Positions 53,842 to 62,751 of a stretch of 64,000 nucleotides of DNA are shown here, piece by piece; within the stretch, counting starts at the first letter, position 1; the number at the start of each line of letters is the position of its first letter. The translations under genes and the position numbers were made by a program. The notes below the pieces were generated by a model, which saw only the letters and a list, made by a program, of their open reading frames with translations, was not told the origin of the DNA and ran no database searches. The stretch is taken from contig NZ_CP108518.1 of the NCBI RefSeq assembly GCF_035989885.1, forward strand, positions 5,447,001 to 5,511,000, written 5' to 3'. The stretch comes from Streptomyces sp. NBC_01232. GTDB taxonomy: Bacteria > Actinomycetota > Actinomycetes > Streptomycetales > Streptomycetaceae.

Positions 53842-55320
53842 GTGCCCTCCATGAACGACCTCGTACGCCAGCACACCGCTCTCGGTGAAACCGACCTGGA
53901 GTGGCTCCACCTGCTGGTCTCGGAGTGGCAGCTGCTCTCCGACCTGTCCTTCGCCGACCTCGTGCTGTGGGTGCCCACCCTCGACGGCACGCGGTACGTC
54001 TCGGTCGCCCAGATGCGTCCGAACACCGGTCCCACCTCGTACCAGGACGACATGGTCGGCCACCTGGTGCCGCGCGGCCGCCGGCCCCTGCTGGACGCCG
54101 CGCTCGACGAGGGCCGGATCGTGCGCGAGGGTGACCCTGAGTGGCGGGAAGAGGTGCCGGTCCGCGTCGAGTCGATCCCGGTCCGCCGCGAGGGCCGGGT
54201 ACTGGGCGTGATCGCGCGCAACACCAATCTGCTCACTGTGCGTACACCGAGCCGGCTGGAGCTGACCTACCTCCAGTCCGCCTCCGACCTGGCCCAGATG
54301 ATCGCGGCCGGCTCCTTCCCCTTCCCCGGCCAGCAGGTCGACATGGACGCCTCCCCGCGCGTCGGGGACGGCCTGATCCGGCTCGACGCCGACGGCGTGG
54401 TCACGTACGCCTCCCCGAACGCGCTCTCGGCCTACCACCGGCTCGGCCTCGCCTCCGATCTCGTCGGCCAGCACCTTGGCAAGACCACGGCCGAACTCGC
54501 CCCGTCCCGCGGACCGGTGGACGAGGCCCTGGTCAAGCTGGCCAGCGGCTGGGCCCCCCGGGAGACCGAGGTCGAGGGCAACAGCGGGGTCATCCAGCTG
54601 CGCGCCATCCCGCTCAAGCCGAAGGGCACCCGGATCGGCTCCCTGGTGCTGTGCCGCGACGTCACGGAACTGCGTCGTCGCGAACGTGAATTGATCACCA
54701 AGGACGCGACCATCCGGGAGATCCACCACCGGGTCAAGAACAACCTCCAGACCGTTGCCGCACTGTTGCGGCTGCAGTCCCGCAGGATGGATTCGCCGCA
54801 GGGCCGCGAGGCGCTCAACGAGGCGGTGCGCCGTGTCGGATCGATCGCGATCGTGCACGAGACGCTGTCTCAGAACCTCGACGAGCGGGTCGAGTTCGAC
54901 GAGATCGCCGACCGGGTCATCGCGATGGTCTCGGAGATCTCGCCGGGCAAGGTCGACTGCCGGCGCACCGGAAGGTTCGGGATCCTGGACGCGGAGGTCG
55001 CCACTCCGCTGTCGATGGTGCTGACCGAGATCCTGCAGAACGCCCTGGAGCACGCCTTCACGCAGGGGGAGCGGGGCACCGTGGAGGTGGCCGCGATCCG
55101 CAGCGGAACCGGCCGCACCGATGGCCGGCTGCTGATCACCGTGCTCGACGACGGCAGCGGACTGCCCGAGGGATTCGACCCTCAGCGGGCCGGCAACCTC
55201 GGGCTGCAGATCGTACGGACCCTCGTGGAGGGGGAGCTCGGCGGCACGTTCGACATGCTCCGGGCCGAGCCGCGGGGCACCAAGGTCGTCCTCGACATCC
55301 CGTCCAGCCCGCAGAAGTAG
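53842..55320 (+). CDS. PdtaS-type sensor histidine kinase
   Basis: A 492-residue cytoplasmic-type kinase without membrane segments. An N-terminal GAF-like H-kinase sensor (residues 5-160) and a PAS domain (about 180-280) precede a HisKA_2 helix with the phospho-acceptor in EIHHRVKNNLQTVAALLRLQSR (His near 294). A HATPase domain follows, with N box TEILQNALEHAF and G box DDGSGLPEGF. Family members pair with the antiterminator PdtaR; no such partner gene is nearby. GTG 53842 (MPSMNDLVRQH) is preferred over ATG 53851. Confidence 0.88.
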   Translation: MPSMNDLVRQHTALGETDLEWLHLLVSEWQLLSDLSFADLVLWVPTLDGTRYVSVAQMRPNTGPTSYQDDMVGHLVPRGRRPLLDAALDEGRIVREGDPEWREEVPVRVESIPVRREGRVLGVIARNTNLLTVRTPSRLELTYLQSASDLAQMIAAGSFPFPGQQVDMDASPRVGDGLIRLDADGVVTYASPNALSAYHRLGLASDLVGQHLGKTTAELAPSRGPVDEALVKLASGWAPRETEVEGNSGVIQLRAIPLKPKGTRIGSLVLCRDVTELRRRERELITKDATIREIHHRVKNNLQTVAALLRLQSRRMDSPQGREALNEAVRRVGSIAIVHETLSQNLDERVEFDEIADRVIAMVSEISPGKVDCRRTGRFGILDAEVATPLSMVLTEILQNALEHAFTQGERGTVEVAAIRSGTGRTDGRLLITVLDDGSGLPEGFDPQRAGNLGLQIVRTLVEGELGGTFDMLRAEPRGTKVVLDIPSSPQK

Positions 55321-55390
55321 CACCCGCAGCATGACTCTGTGTGACCGTCGGTCCTCATCGGACCGGTCGGCGCCGGACCCCGAACAGCAC

Positions 55391-55425
55391 TGAGCCCCGG
55401 ACCGAATGCTTCGGTCCGGGGCTCA
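55391..55425. terminator. Bidirectional terminator between kinase and wblE
   Basis: Perfect 15-base arms TGAGCCCCGGACCGA (55391-55405) and its complement (55411-55425), loop ATGCT, between convergent genes. Confidence 0.8.
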
Positions 55426-55489
55426 AGAGCACGTTGCTGAGCGCTTATCCGGTTACTACGCGCTGCGCGTCGAGGCTCGAAAGTCGTTG

Positions 55490-55747
55490 TCAGGCGCTGG
55501 CGTTGCGCGCCCGGTTGCGAGCGGCGCGGCGCTTCATGGCGCGGCGCTCGTCCTCGCTGAGACCGCCCCAGACGCCGGAGTCCTGACCGGACTCGAGCGC
55601 CCACTGCAGGCACTGCTCCATGACGGGGCAACGGCGGCAGACGGCCTTGGCTTCCTCGATCTGCAGCAGCGCAGGACCGGTGTTGCCGATGGGGAAGAAG
55701 AGTTCCGGGTCTTCCTCACGACAAACGGCGTTGTGACGCCAGTCCAT
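55490..55747 (-). CDS. wblE: WhiB-family regulator WblE (WhiB1-type)
   Basis: An 85-residue WhiB protein with cluster cysteines C9, C37, C40 and C46, the motif GVWGG (58-62) and a basic C-terminus RRAMKRRAARNRARN. Its size and sequence match WblE of Streptomyces, the counterpart of the essential, nitric-oxide-sensitive WhiB1 of mycobacteria. It lacks the AT-hook of wblC. A 324-base non-coding region with the likely promoter lies upstream. Confidence 0.93.
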   Translation of the reverse strand: MDWRHNAVCREEDPELFFPIGNTGPALLQIEEAKAVCRRCPVMEQCLQWALESGQDSGVWGGLSEDERRAMKRRAARNRARNASA

Positions 55748-56071
55748 GGCTGCTCCATCTCCTTGTATTGCGAACAGGTTGCTTGTGAATGTGAACGCTT
55801 TCACGAATCCCCCCGTGAGGGAAGGGTGACCGCCCGGTTTCACGCGGGTGATCCATCAGAGATTCGTGGAGGGGTTCTGGCGGTCTGTGTGGGTGCCGGG
55901 TGTTGCGGGCTGTCCCGATCGCCATGAAGAGATTCGCAAACCTCGGACGGGGATACAACCCCTTCCGGAAAGTTTTTTTTGATTCGTCGGTGTCTACTAG
56001 GTCACAGCCCTACATCGTGAGGGTGGACCGGCGTGTAAACGTTCGAGTGAAAGGCCTTCGGGCTCTTCTAC
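55748..56071. other. wblE upstream region
   Basis: No gene is visible in these 324 bases. The sequence is unusually AT-rich for this genome, with an eight-T run near 55973 and the inverted repeat GTGAACGCTTTCAC near 55790, and a run of GTGAA/TTCAC words. It is probably a long regulated leader and promoter for wblE. The 3' end also covers the downstream side of the lipid kinase gene. Confidence 0.5.
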
Positions 56072-57037
56072 TCACACAATCACACGCAGTGCACGGCGTA
56101 CGCCTGTGAACCGAACGCTGGTGCGCAGTCCGAGGTGATCGCCGTCCATCTGGAACGGAAGTGGAACCTTCGAATGCAAGGTGAAGTCGGTCAGATCGTG
56201 CAGAGACACCGCGTGCTTGCCGTGTGGACCCCGCTCAGGAGTGGAGGTCAGGAGCTGTGTCGCGTACCGCGCGACCGCCGGAGTTGACAAACGGTTCAGT
56301 GCCAATACGTCAAGCGCAGTATCGAACGAGGCTTCGGGGGAGGCGTAAAGGGGACGATTCCCCAGATACGTCCACGGTGAGGTATTGCACACTATCGACA
56401 GGACCAGATCGGTCACCGGGTCAGCTCCCGGGCGCTCCAGCGTGACCGTGCCGTGCCGCCGGTTCGGCTCCTCCCAGAACTGGCGCATCAGCTGTCGCAC
56501 ATACAGGGCGTGCGTCGAACGCTTGCCGCGCTCCCGCTGCTGCTCCACCCGGCCCACCACCCCGGCGTCGAAGCCGAAGCCCGCACAGAACGTGAACCAC
56601 CGGGCCGGGACCGACTCGTCCTCCGTGCCCGGGGTGCCGGCCGCCAGGCCCAGACCCACCGTCCGCTCGCGCTGCTCGCGCAGCGCGTCGAGGAGGGCGC
56701 CGGTCGCCTCGACCGCGTCATTGGGCAGTCCCAGGGCGCGGGCGAACACATTGGTGGAGCCGCCGGGGACCACGGCCAGCCGGGGCAGCCGGTCCGGATC
56801 GGGCCCGTTGTGCAGAAGTCCGTTGACCACTTCGTTGACCGTGCCGTCGCCGCCCAGTGCGACGACGAGGTCGAGCCCCTCGTGGGCCGCCTTGCGCCCG
56901 AGATCCCGCGCGTGGCCGCGGTACTCGGTGGTGATCGCCTCCAGCTTCATTTCGCTGGCCAGGGCATGGATCAGGACGTCACGCGTGCGCGCACTGGTGG
57001 TCGTCGCTGCTGGGTTGGCCACGAGAAGTGCACGCAT
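56072..57037 (-). CDS. Diacylglycerol-kinase-family lipid kinase
   Basis: A 321-residue DAGK-catalytic-domain protein. The nucleotide loop VALGGDGTVNEVVNGLL and the second motif VVPGGSTNVFARALGLP are intact; the C-terminal half is the DgkB-like beta domain. Substrates in the family include diacylglycerol and sphingoid bases; which applies here is unknown. The start is the ATG ending at 57037 (MRALLVANPAATT). It is separated from wblE by the long non-coding region. Confidence 0.88.
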   Translation of the reverse strand: MRALLVANPAATTTSARTRDVLIHALASEMKLEAITTEYRGHARDLGRKAAHEGLDLVVALGGDGTVNEVVNGLLHNGPDPDRLPRLAVVPGGSTNVFARALGLPNDAVEATGALLDALREQRERTVGLGLAAGTPGTEDESVPARWFTFCAGFGFDAGVVGRVEQQRERGKRSTHALYVRQLMRQFWEEPNRRHGTVTLERPGADPVTDLVLSIVCNTSPWTYLGNRPLYASPEASFDTALDVLALNRLSTPAVARYATQLLTSTPERGPHGKHAVSLHDLTDFTLHSKVPLPFQMDGDHLGLRTSVRFTGVRRALRVIV

Positions 57038-57121
57038 GAGCGCCAGACTACCCACCCCTTCAAATGTCGACCCTACTGCCCGTCCCCTCCGGGGCCCGGG
57101 GCGCGCCGCTACCCTGCTGGA

Positions 57122-57580
57122 GTGAGTAAGAAGCAGCCCGCGAACGCCCCCGCCCCCGCTCCCGCCGCCGACCTCCCGACCGCCGCGCTGCCCGGTCGGC
57201 TGACCGCGGCCGCCGCGCTCACCGCCCTGGAGGGCCTGGCGCTGGCCGGCCTCGGGGTCTACATGCTCTTCGTGGGGATCGCCGGCGACCCCGACTCCCC
57301 GCAGCAGGCCGAGACGGGCGGGATCACCCTGCTCGCGCTCGCCGCGCTGCCGCTGGTCGCGGCCCGCGGGCTGCGACTGGGCCGCCGCTGGAGCCGCGGC
57401 CCGGCGCTGATCACCCAGCTGATGGCGCTGCCGGTGGCCTGGACCCTCTACAGCACCGGCGGTGCGATGATCGCCGCTGCCGTGGCGCTGGCCGTGGCCG
57501 CCGTGGCCGTCGTGGCGCTCCTGGTGAATCCGACGGCGACCGAGGCTCTCGGTATCGGGCCCGGGGAACAGGCCCGATAA
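57122..57580 (+). CDS. Small four-helix integral membrane protein
   Basis: A 152-residue protein with an Ala/Pro-rich N-terminal 22 residues and about four hydrophobic helices (around 28-55, 65-85, 98-115, 118-140). No family is recognised. GTG 57122 follows CTGGA. It is divergent from the lipid kinase and convergent with the sigma factor gene. Function unknown. Confidence 0.68.
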   Translation: MSKKQPANAPAPAPAADLPTAALPGRLTAAAALTALEGLALAGLGVYMLFVGIAGDPDSPQQAETGGITLLALAALPLVAARGLRLGRRWSRGPALITQLMALPVAWTLYSTGGAMIAAAVALAVAAVAVVALLVNPTATEALGIGPGEQAR

Positions 57581-57613
57581 CCGGTCGTCCGGTCGTGCCG
57601 CCCTCGCCGGCGC

Positions 57614-58654
57614 CTACTCCTCGACGAGGAGCTTCTCGCGGAGCTGGGCCAGGGTGCGGGCCAGCAGCCGCGAGACGTGCATCTGGGAGATGCCGACCTC
57701 CTGCGCGATCTGCGACTGGGTCATGTTGCCGAAGAAGCGAAGCAGCAGGATCCGCTTCTCCCGCGGGGGCAGGCCCTCCAGCAGAGGCTTGAGGGACTCG
57801 CGGTACTCGACGCCCTCCAGGGCCTCGTCCTCCGCACCCAGGGTGTCCGCGACCGCCGGCGACTCGTCGTCGGTGTCCGGGACGTCGAGGGAGAGCGTGC
57901 TGTAGGCATTGGCCGATTCCAGCCCCTCCAGCACCTCCTCCTCGGAGATCCCCAGCCGTTCGGCCAGTTCGTGCACCGTCGGGGAACGGCCGTGCTGCTG
58001 GGACAGTTCGGCCGTGGCCGTCGTCAGCGAGAGCCGCAGCTCCTGCAGACGACGCGGCACCCGCACGGCCCAGCCCTTGTCACGGAAGTGGCGCTTGATC
58101 TCGCCGACCACCGTGGGCGTGGCGTACGTGGAGAACTCGACCCCGCGGTCCGGGTCGAACCGGTCCACCGACTTGATGAGGCCGATCGTCGCGACCTGGG
58201 TCAGGTCGTCGAGCGGCTCACCGCGGTTGCGGAAGCGCCGCGCCAGGTGTTCCACCAGCGGCAGGTGCATCCGTACCAGCCGGTTGCGCAGCTCGGCCTT
58301 CTCCACCGACCCGTCGGGCAGTGCCCGCAGCTCGATGAACAGGGCCCGCGCGCCACTGCGGTCGCGCGGATCCGGCAGCGCATGGCTCACCGGGAGCACC
58401 GGCGCCGCCGGTACCACCGGTGCCAGTTCCGGGGCCGCGGCAGCGGCCTCGGTCGGCTGGGATGGTTGTGGTTGTTCCTGCTGGTTCTCGCTCATAGGGC
58501 CCGCCCGTCGCTCCGCCGAGTCCAAAAAGCCGTCTTCCGCATCCGCGTCAGCCGGGTGCGGCCGGGCGTGCTGCTGCTCCGGGATGCCGCCGTCGACCTC
58601 GTGCCGTACCCGGGGCCGATCCCCGCCCCGCACCGGGATCTCCCCGCCGCTCAC
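57614..58654 (-). CDS. sigH: SigB/SigF-type general stress sigma factor
   Basis: A group 3 sigma factor of the SigB/SigF/SigG type. Regions 2 (LVRMHLPLVEHLARRFRNRGEPLDDLTQVATIGLIKSVDRFDPDRGVEFSTYATPTVVGEIKRHFRDKGW), 3 and 4 (LPPREKRILLLRFFGNMTQSQIAQEVGISQMHVSRLL) are complete. The long form (346 residues) starts at GTG 58654, which overlaps the anti-sigma stop as GTGA; a shorter form (293 residues) could start at ATG 58495. The gene order anti-sigma then sigma matches S. coelicolor rshA-sigH, which also gives several forms. The symbol is assigned on that basis. Confidence 0.82.
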   Translation of the reverse strand: MSGGEIPVRGGDRPRVRHEVDGGIPEQQHARPHPADADAEDGFLDSAERRAGPMSENQQEQPQPSQPTEAAAAAPELAPVVPAAPVLPVSHALPDPRDRSGARALFIELRALPDGSVEKAELRNRLVRMHLPLVEHLARRFRNRGEPLDDLTQVATIGLIKSVDRFDPDRGVEFSTYATPTVVGEIKRHFRDKGWAVRVPRRLQELRLSLTTATAELSQQHGRSPTVHELAERLGISEEEVLEGLESANAYSTLSLDVPDTDDESPAVADTLGAEDEALEGVEYRESLKPLLEGLPPREKRILLLRFFGNMTQSQIAQEVGISQMHVSRLLARTLAQLREKLLVEE

Positions 58655-59064
58655 GCCGGGCCTGGTCCCGCGCCGCGCTGTTTGTAGAGGCTGATGCTCA
58701 CCGTCCGGTTCTCCTCGACCGTGGCCTCGACCTTGCCGGCCAGCGCCGACAGGACCGTCCACGCGAACGTGTCACGCTCCGGTGCGCGCCCGTCGGTGGT
58801 CGGCGCCGAGACGGTCACCTCCAGCGAATCGTCGATCAGCCGGAACACGCAACTGAGGACGGAGCCCGGCACGGCCTGCTGGAGCAGGATCGCGCAGGCC
58901 TCGTCCACCGCGATGCGGAGGTCCTCGATCTCGTCGAGGGTGAAGTCCAAACGTGCCGCGAGACCGGCCGTGGCCGTCCGCAGCACCGACAGGTAGGCAC
59001 CCGCAGCGGGCAGCCGGACTTCCACGAAGTCCTGAGTCCCGGGCTCGCCTGCGATCTGGGACAC
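58651..59064 (-). CDS. Anti-sigma factor kinase-like protein (RshA/PrsH-type)
   Basis: A 137-residue RsbW-like GHKL ATPase-domain protein. The N box is EDLRIAVDEACAILLQQA, and the G-box region is FAWTVLSALAGKVE. It should bind and inhibit the sigma factor encoded downstream. The start GTG 59064 has GGAGG five bases upstream; the frame is open to a TTG at 59076. No anti-anti-sigma gene is adjacent, so release is controlled from elsewhere. Its stop overlaps the sigma long-form start. Confidence 0.85.
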   Translation of the reverse strand: MSQIAGEPGTQDFVEVRLPAAGAYLSVLRTATAGLAARLDFTLDEIEDLRIAVDEACAILLQQAVPGSVLSCVFRLIDDSLEVTVSAPTTDGRAPERDTFAWTVLSALAGKVEATVEENRTVSISLYKQRGAGPGPA

Positions 59065-59269
59065 CCTCACCTCCAAGGTGGTACGAGCTCTGTTCGCCGG
59101 TGACGCTATCGCGATCCGGGCGATCGTGTCGCGGCACCCCTCTTGGTGCCCGCTTCGAGCACCCCGCCTGCGAGCCAGTGACTGATGGTAAGCCCATGGG
59201 TACGCACAGTGGCTAGGGGTCTGCGGGGCCCAAATCAGGGGAACCGGCGGAGGGTTGAACTACCCCGCT

Positions 59270-59530
59270 TCAGACGATCGAACCGTCGACAAAACACCAT
59301 CGCCAGGTCTCGCCCGGTTCGAAGCTCCGCATCATCGGATGCCCGGTCTCCTGGTGGTGCGCGGTGGCGTGCCGGTGGGGCGAGGAATCACAGCAGGCCA
59401 CGTGCCCGCACCCCAGGCACATCCGCAGCTGGACGGGGTGGCTGCCGAGCGCCAGGCACTCGGAGCAGGTCTGGTGGGAGGGCACCGGTTCGGGACGCGG
59501 CAGTTCGGCAACGTGGGTGCACTCGCTCAT
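59270..59530 (-). CDS. UBP-type zinc finger protein
   Basis: An 86-residue protein that is essentially one ZnF-UBP domain: CSECLALGSHPVQLRMCLGCGHVACCDSSPHRHATAHHQETGHPMM followed by WCFVDGSIV. The Cys/His set is complete for two to three zinc ions. In eukaryotes this fold binds the C-terminus of ubiquitin; bacteria of this type lack ubiquitin, so the partner is unknown. It is divergent from the antiporter gene. Confidence 0.9.
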   Translation of the reverse strand: MSECTHVAELPRPEPVPSHQTCSECLALGSHPVQLRMCLGCGHVACCDSSPHRHATAHHQETGHPMMRSFEPGETWRWCFVDGSIV

Positions 59531-59741
59531 CGCATTCTCCTTGTACCGGACCCCGGCCCTCAGTCTCGGGGCGAACCACGCGCACGGGCCGGAGCGGCGA
59601 TGCAGCGGAGTGTCGTTGCGTCACGCTTTGACCGGAGCTTGATCTCGTACAGAATACGTTCCCGCCGTGTGAGCCATGAGGATCTCCTCAGTCCAACGTG
59701 CTCGTTCGGGGCGAGCGGCCGACGATTGAGGTGGATCTTCG

Positions 59742-61322
59742 ATGGAGGTATTGCCGCTGGTGGCGCTGATCGCCGGCAGTGCGGCCGTCGCGGGGCTGGC
59801 GCGCCGGACCCCGGTGCCCGCGCCGCTGCTGCTGGTCGCCGCCGGACTGCTGGCCGGCTACGTCCCGGGGGTGCCCGAGTACACCCTCGACCCGCACATC
59901 GTGCTGCCGCTGCTGCTCCCGCCGCTGCTGTACACGGCGGCCGTGGACAGCTCGTACCTGGACCTGCGCGCGAACGTCCGGCCGATCGCGATGCTCTCGG
60001 TGGGCTACGTGCTCTTCGCGACGCTCGCCGTCGGATACGCGGCGTACCTGCTGGTGCCGGGGCTCTCCGTGCCGGTGGCGCTGGTGCTGGGAGCGGTGAT
60101 CGCCCCGCCGGACGCGGTCGCCGCCACCGCGATCGCCCGCAAGCTCCGGCTGCCGAACCGGATCACGACCATCCTGCAGGGCGAGTCCCTGGTCAACGAC
60201 GCCACCGCGATCACCGCCTACAAGGTGGCGCTGGCCGCGGCCGTCGGGGTGAGCGCCGGCTGGGCGGGCGGCATCGCCGAGTTCCTGCTGGCCTCGGTCG
60301 GCGGGATCGGCGTCGGCCTGCTGCTGATGGTGCCGATCCACCACCTGCGCACCCGCCTGAAGGAGCCGCTGCTCCAGAACACCCTCTCGCTGCTGATCCC
60401 CTTCGTGGCCTACGCGGCCGCGGAGCGGGTGCACGCCTCCGGGGTGCTGGCCGTGGTCGTGGTCGCGCTGTACCTCGGGCACCGGAACTGGCAGGTCGAC
60501 TTCGCCACCCGGCTCCAGGAGGAGGCGGTGTGGAAGGTGGTCGCCTTCGTGCTGGAGTCGGTGGTCTTCGCGCTGATCGGGCTCCAGCTGCCGGTGGTCC
60601 TCAAGGGACTGGGCGAGTACAACGGCCTGCACGCGGCCTGGTACGCGACCGCCGTGTTCCTCGCGGTCGTGGTGGCCCGCTTCCTGTGGGTCTTCCCGGC
60701 GACCTTCGTGCCCCGCTGGATGTCGCCGCGGATCCGGGACCGGGAGCCGGAGACCGACTGGAAGGCCCCGGTGATCGTGGGGTGGGCCGGGATGCGGGGC
60801 GTGGTCTCGCTGGCCATCGCCTTCTCCGTGCCGATGTCGGTGCCGCACCGGAACCTGATCCTCTTCCTGACCTTCACCACCGTCATCGGCACGCTGGTGG
60901 TGCAGGGGCTGACGCTGCCGCCGCTGATCCGGGCGCTGAAGCTGCCGCCGAAGGACGTGCAGGCGGAGACCCTGGCGGAGGCGCAGGCCCAGAGCGAGGC
61001 CTCGCGGGCCGCCGAGGAGCGGCTCGCGGAGCTGCTGGAGGAACCGGAGAACAGCACGCTGCCGCCGCCGCTGGCGGACCGGCTGCGGACGGTGCTGGAA
61101 CGGCGGCGCAACGCGGTGTGGGAGCGCCTCGGCGAGGTCAACCCGGAGACGGGGGAGTCGGCGGACGACATCTACCGGCGGCTCGCGCGGGAGATGATCG
61201 CGGCCGAGCGGGAGGTCTTCGTGGCGCTGCGGGACGACCGGCGGATCGACGACGAGATGCTGCGGGCGCTGCTGCGCCGGCTGGACCTGGAGGAGGCAGC
61301 GGCCTACCGGGAGGAGGGCTGA
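59742..61322 (+). CDS. CPA1-family Na+/H+ antiporter
   Basis: A 526-residue transporter with about 12 membrane helices and the CPA1 ion-site motif GAVIAPPDAVAATAIARKL followed by GESLVNDATAITAYK. A cytoplasmic C-terminal region of about 115 residues, rich in Glu and Arg, ends QREEG-like in YREEG. It probably exchanges Na+ or K+ for protons in pH and osmotic homeostasis. ATG 59742 follows GGTGGATCTTCG. Its last 19 bases overlap the convergent PLP enzyme gene. Confidence 0.9.
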   Translation: MEVLPLVALIAGSAAVAGLARRTPVPAPLLLVAAGLLAGYVPGVPEYTLDPHIVLPLLLPPLLYTAAVDSSYLDLRANVRPIAMLSVGYVLFATLAVGYAAYLLVPGLSVPVALVLGAVIAPPDAVAATAIARKLRLPNRITTILQGESLVNDATAITAYKVALAAAVGVSAGWAGGIAEFLLASVGGIGVGLLLMVPIHHLRTRLKEPLLQNTLSLLIPFVAYAAAERVHASGVLAVVVVALYLGHRNWQVDFATRLQEEAVWKVVAFVLESVVFALIGLQLPVVLKGLGEYNGLHAAWYATAVFLAVVVARFLWVFPATFVPRWMSPRIRDREPETDWKAPVIVGWAGMRGVVSLAIAFSVPMSVPHRNLILFLTFTTVIGTLVVQGLTLPPLIRALKLPPKDVQAETLAEAQAQSEASRAAEERLAELLEEPENSTLPPPLADRLRTVLERRRNAVWERLGEVNPETGESADDIYRRLAREMIAAEREVFVALRDDRRIDDEMLRALLRRLDLEEAAAYREEG

Positions 61323-62221
61323 CCCGTGATGACCGCGGCCAGCGCGCTGCCGCGGGCGACGGCGCCCGACGCGGTGAGTTCGGTCAGGGCCCAGAGCAGC
61401 TTGGCCACGTAGATCCGCTCGACCGGGAGCCCGTGGCGGTCCTCGAAATCGGCGGCGAAGGCCTCCAGCGGGGCCGGGACCCGGGCGTAGCCGCCGTGGT
61501 CGAAGCCCTCGGCCAGGCTCCAGTCCCCGGCCGGGCCCCCGAAGGCGGCCGCCTGGAGGGAACGTATCTCCGCGGCCAGGAAACCGCCCGCCAGGACCGG
61601 AACCCCGAGCGCCCGCTGCCCGGGGGCCAGCCCGGCCGCGAGGCCCGCCAGGGTCCCGCCGGTGCCGCAGGCCACCGCCACCACGCCGGCGGCACCGCGC
61701 AGCTCACGGCCGAGTTCGGCGCAGCCGAGCAGGGCGAGGGCGTTGCTGCCGCCCTCGGGCACCACGTACGCGCCGCCCGCGCCCGCTGCCTCCACCAGCC
61801 GTGCCAGCTCCTGCGGCTCGGCCTTGCGGCGGTACTGCGACCGGGACACGAAGTGCAGCCGCATGCCGTCGGCCGCGCACCGGGCGAGGGAGTCGTTCAG
61901 GGGCCGCCCGGCCAGCTCGTCCCCGCGCACGATGCCGGTCGTCCCCAGCCCGAGCAGCCGCCCGGCGGCGGCGGTGGCCAGCAGGTGGTTGGAGTACGCC
62001 CCACCGAAGGTGACCAGCCGATCGTGACCGCCGTCCAGGGCGGCGCGGAGATTGGGCGCGAGCTTGCGCCACTTGTTCCCGGGCAGCTCCGGATGCACGA
62101 GGTCGTCCCGCTTGAGCAGGAGCCGTACGCCATGCCGGTCGAACCGCTCGTCGCGGACCTCCAGCAGCGGGGACGGCGGTCGGGGCTGCAGGAGTACGTC
62201 AACGTTCGCGGGGCGATTCAC
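61304..62221 (-). CDS. ACC deaminase / D-cysteine desulfhydrase-family PLP enzyme
   Basis: A 305-residue fold-type II PLP protein. The lysine that holds PLP is in ELPGNKWRKLAPNL, TFGGAYSNHLLATAAAG contains the substrate serine-like loop, and VACGTGGTLAGLAAGL is the phosphate-binding glycine loop. Members deaminate 1-aminocyclopropane-1-carboxylate or release sulfide from D-cysteine; which is used here cannot be told. The start GTG 62221 lacks a good ribosome site. It overlaps the antiporter gene tail to tail. Confidence 0.87.
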   Translation of the reverse strand: MNRPANVDVLLQPRPPSPLLEVRDERFDRHGVRLLLKRDDLVHPELPGNKWRKLAPNLRAALDGGHDRLVTFGGAYSNHLLATAAAGRLLGLGTTGIVRGDELAGRPLNDSLARCAADGMRLHFVSRSQYRRKAEPQELARLVEAAGAGGAYVVPEGGSNALALLGCAELGRELRGAAGVVAVACGTGGTLAGLAAGLAPGQRALGVPVLAGGFLAAEIRSLQAAAFGGPAGDWSLAEGFDHGGYARVPAPLEAFAADFEDRHGLPVERIYVAKLLWALTELTASGAVARGSALAAVITGQPSSR

Positions 62222-62298
62222 CCGTCCATTGTGGGCGCACCCGCCCGTGCCGTCGCCCGTCAGAGCCCGGCCCCGCGTCGGTCCGGAACCCGAACAGC

Positions 62299-62365
62299 AT
62301 GGTCGTGGCGTGGGCGGTGGTCACCGACGGGGAGGGGCGGATCCTGCTGCAACGGCGACGGGAGC
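62299..62365 (+). pseudogene. Nudix-like N-terminal fragment
   Basis: From ATG 62299 the frame reads VVAWAVVTDGEGRILLQRRR, which looks like the first two strands of a Nudix hydrolase. The Nudix box that should follow is absent and the frame runs into sequence without coding character, ending at 62517 inside the next gene. It is probably a truncated remnant; it could also be chance similarity. Confidence 0.35.
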
Positions 62366-62500
62366 GCCGGACCTCGGCTGAGCGCGCACCGGCTGTGACG
62401 GGGTGCGGGCGGGCGTGGAACGGTGCCCGAGGGGTTCTTCACGTGCAGTGGGTCATCAGTGATGATGGGTCGTCAAATCCGTTGATCCTGGGGGGAATTC

Positions 62501-62698
62501 ATGAGCTCCGGCAGTGATGCGATTCCGTTCGGCGTGGTGGGGCTGCTGGTCATCGTGCTGGCCTATTTCATTCCGACCGCCGTCGCGTTCGGGCGAGGGG
62601 TGCCCAACAAGGGCTCCGTGCTGGTGGTCAACCTGTTCTTCGGCTGGTCCGTCGTGGGATGGGTGATCGCGCTCGCCATGGCCGCGCGCAGCAGGTAG
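62501..62698 (+). CDS. Superinfection immunity family small membrane protein
   Basis: A 65-residue protein with two hydrophobic helices. The second, VLVVNLFFGWSVVGWVIALAMA (residues of about 40-61), carries the NxFxGWxxxGWVxAL motif of the superinfection immunity (Imm_superinfect) family first seen in phage T4. Chromosomal members are common in actinobacteria and their function is unproven. ATG 62501 follows GGGGGGAATTC. Confidence 0.82.
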   Translation: MSSGSDAIPFGVVGLLVIVLAYFIPTAVAFGRGVPNKGSVLVVNLFFGWSVVGWVIALAMAARSR

Positions 62699-62709
62699 CG
62701 GCGCTCCGT

Positions 62710-62740
62710 CGTCGCCCCCGGCACGGTGCCGGGGGCGACG
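62710..62740. terminator. Bidirectional terminator between immunity and amidase genes
   Basis: Perfect 15-base arms CGTCGCCCCCGGCAC (62710-62724) and its complement (62726-62740), between convergent genes. Confidence 0.75.
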
Positions 62741-62751
62741 GCCCGGGGCGG

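Noticed and set aside
53609..53854. 81-codon frame before the sensor kinase
   Set aside because: It has no ribosome site, poor third-position GC bias, and overlaps the kinase start region and the DasR-like site.
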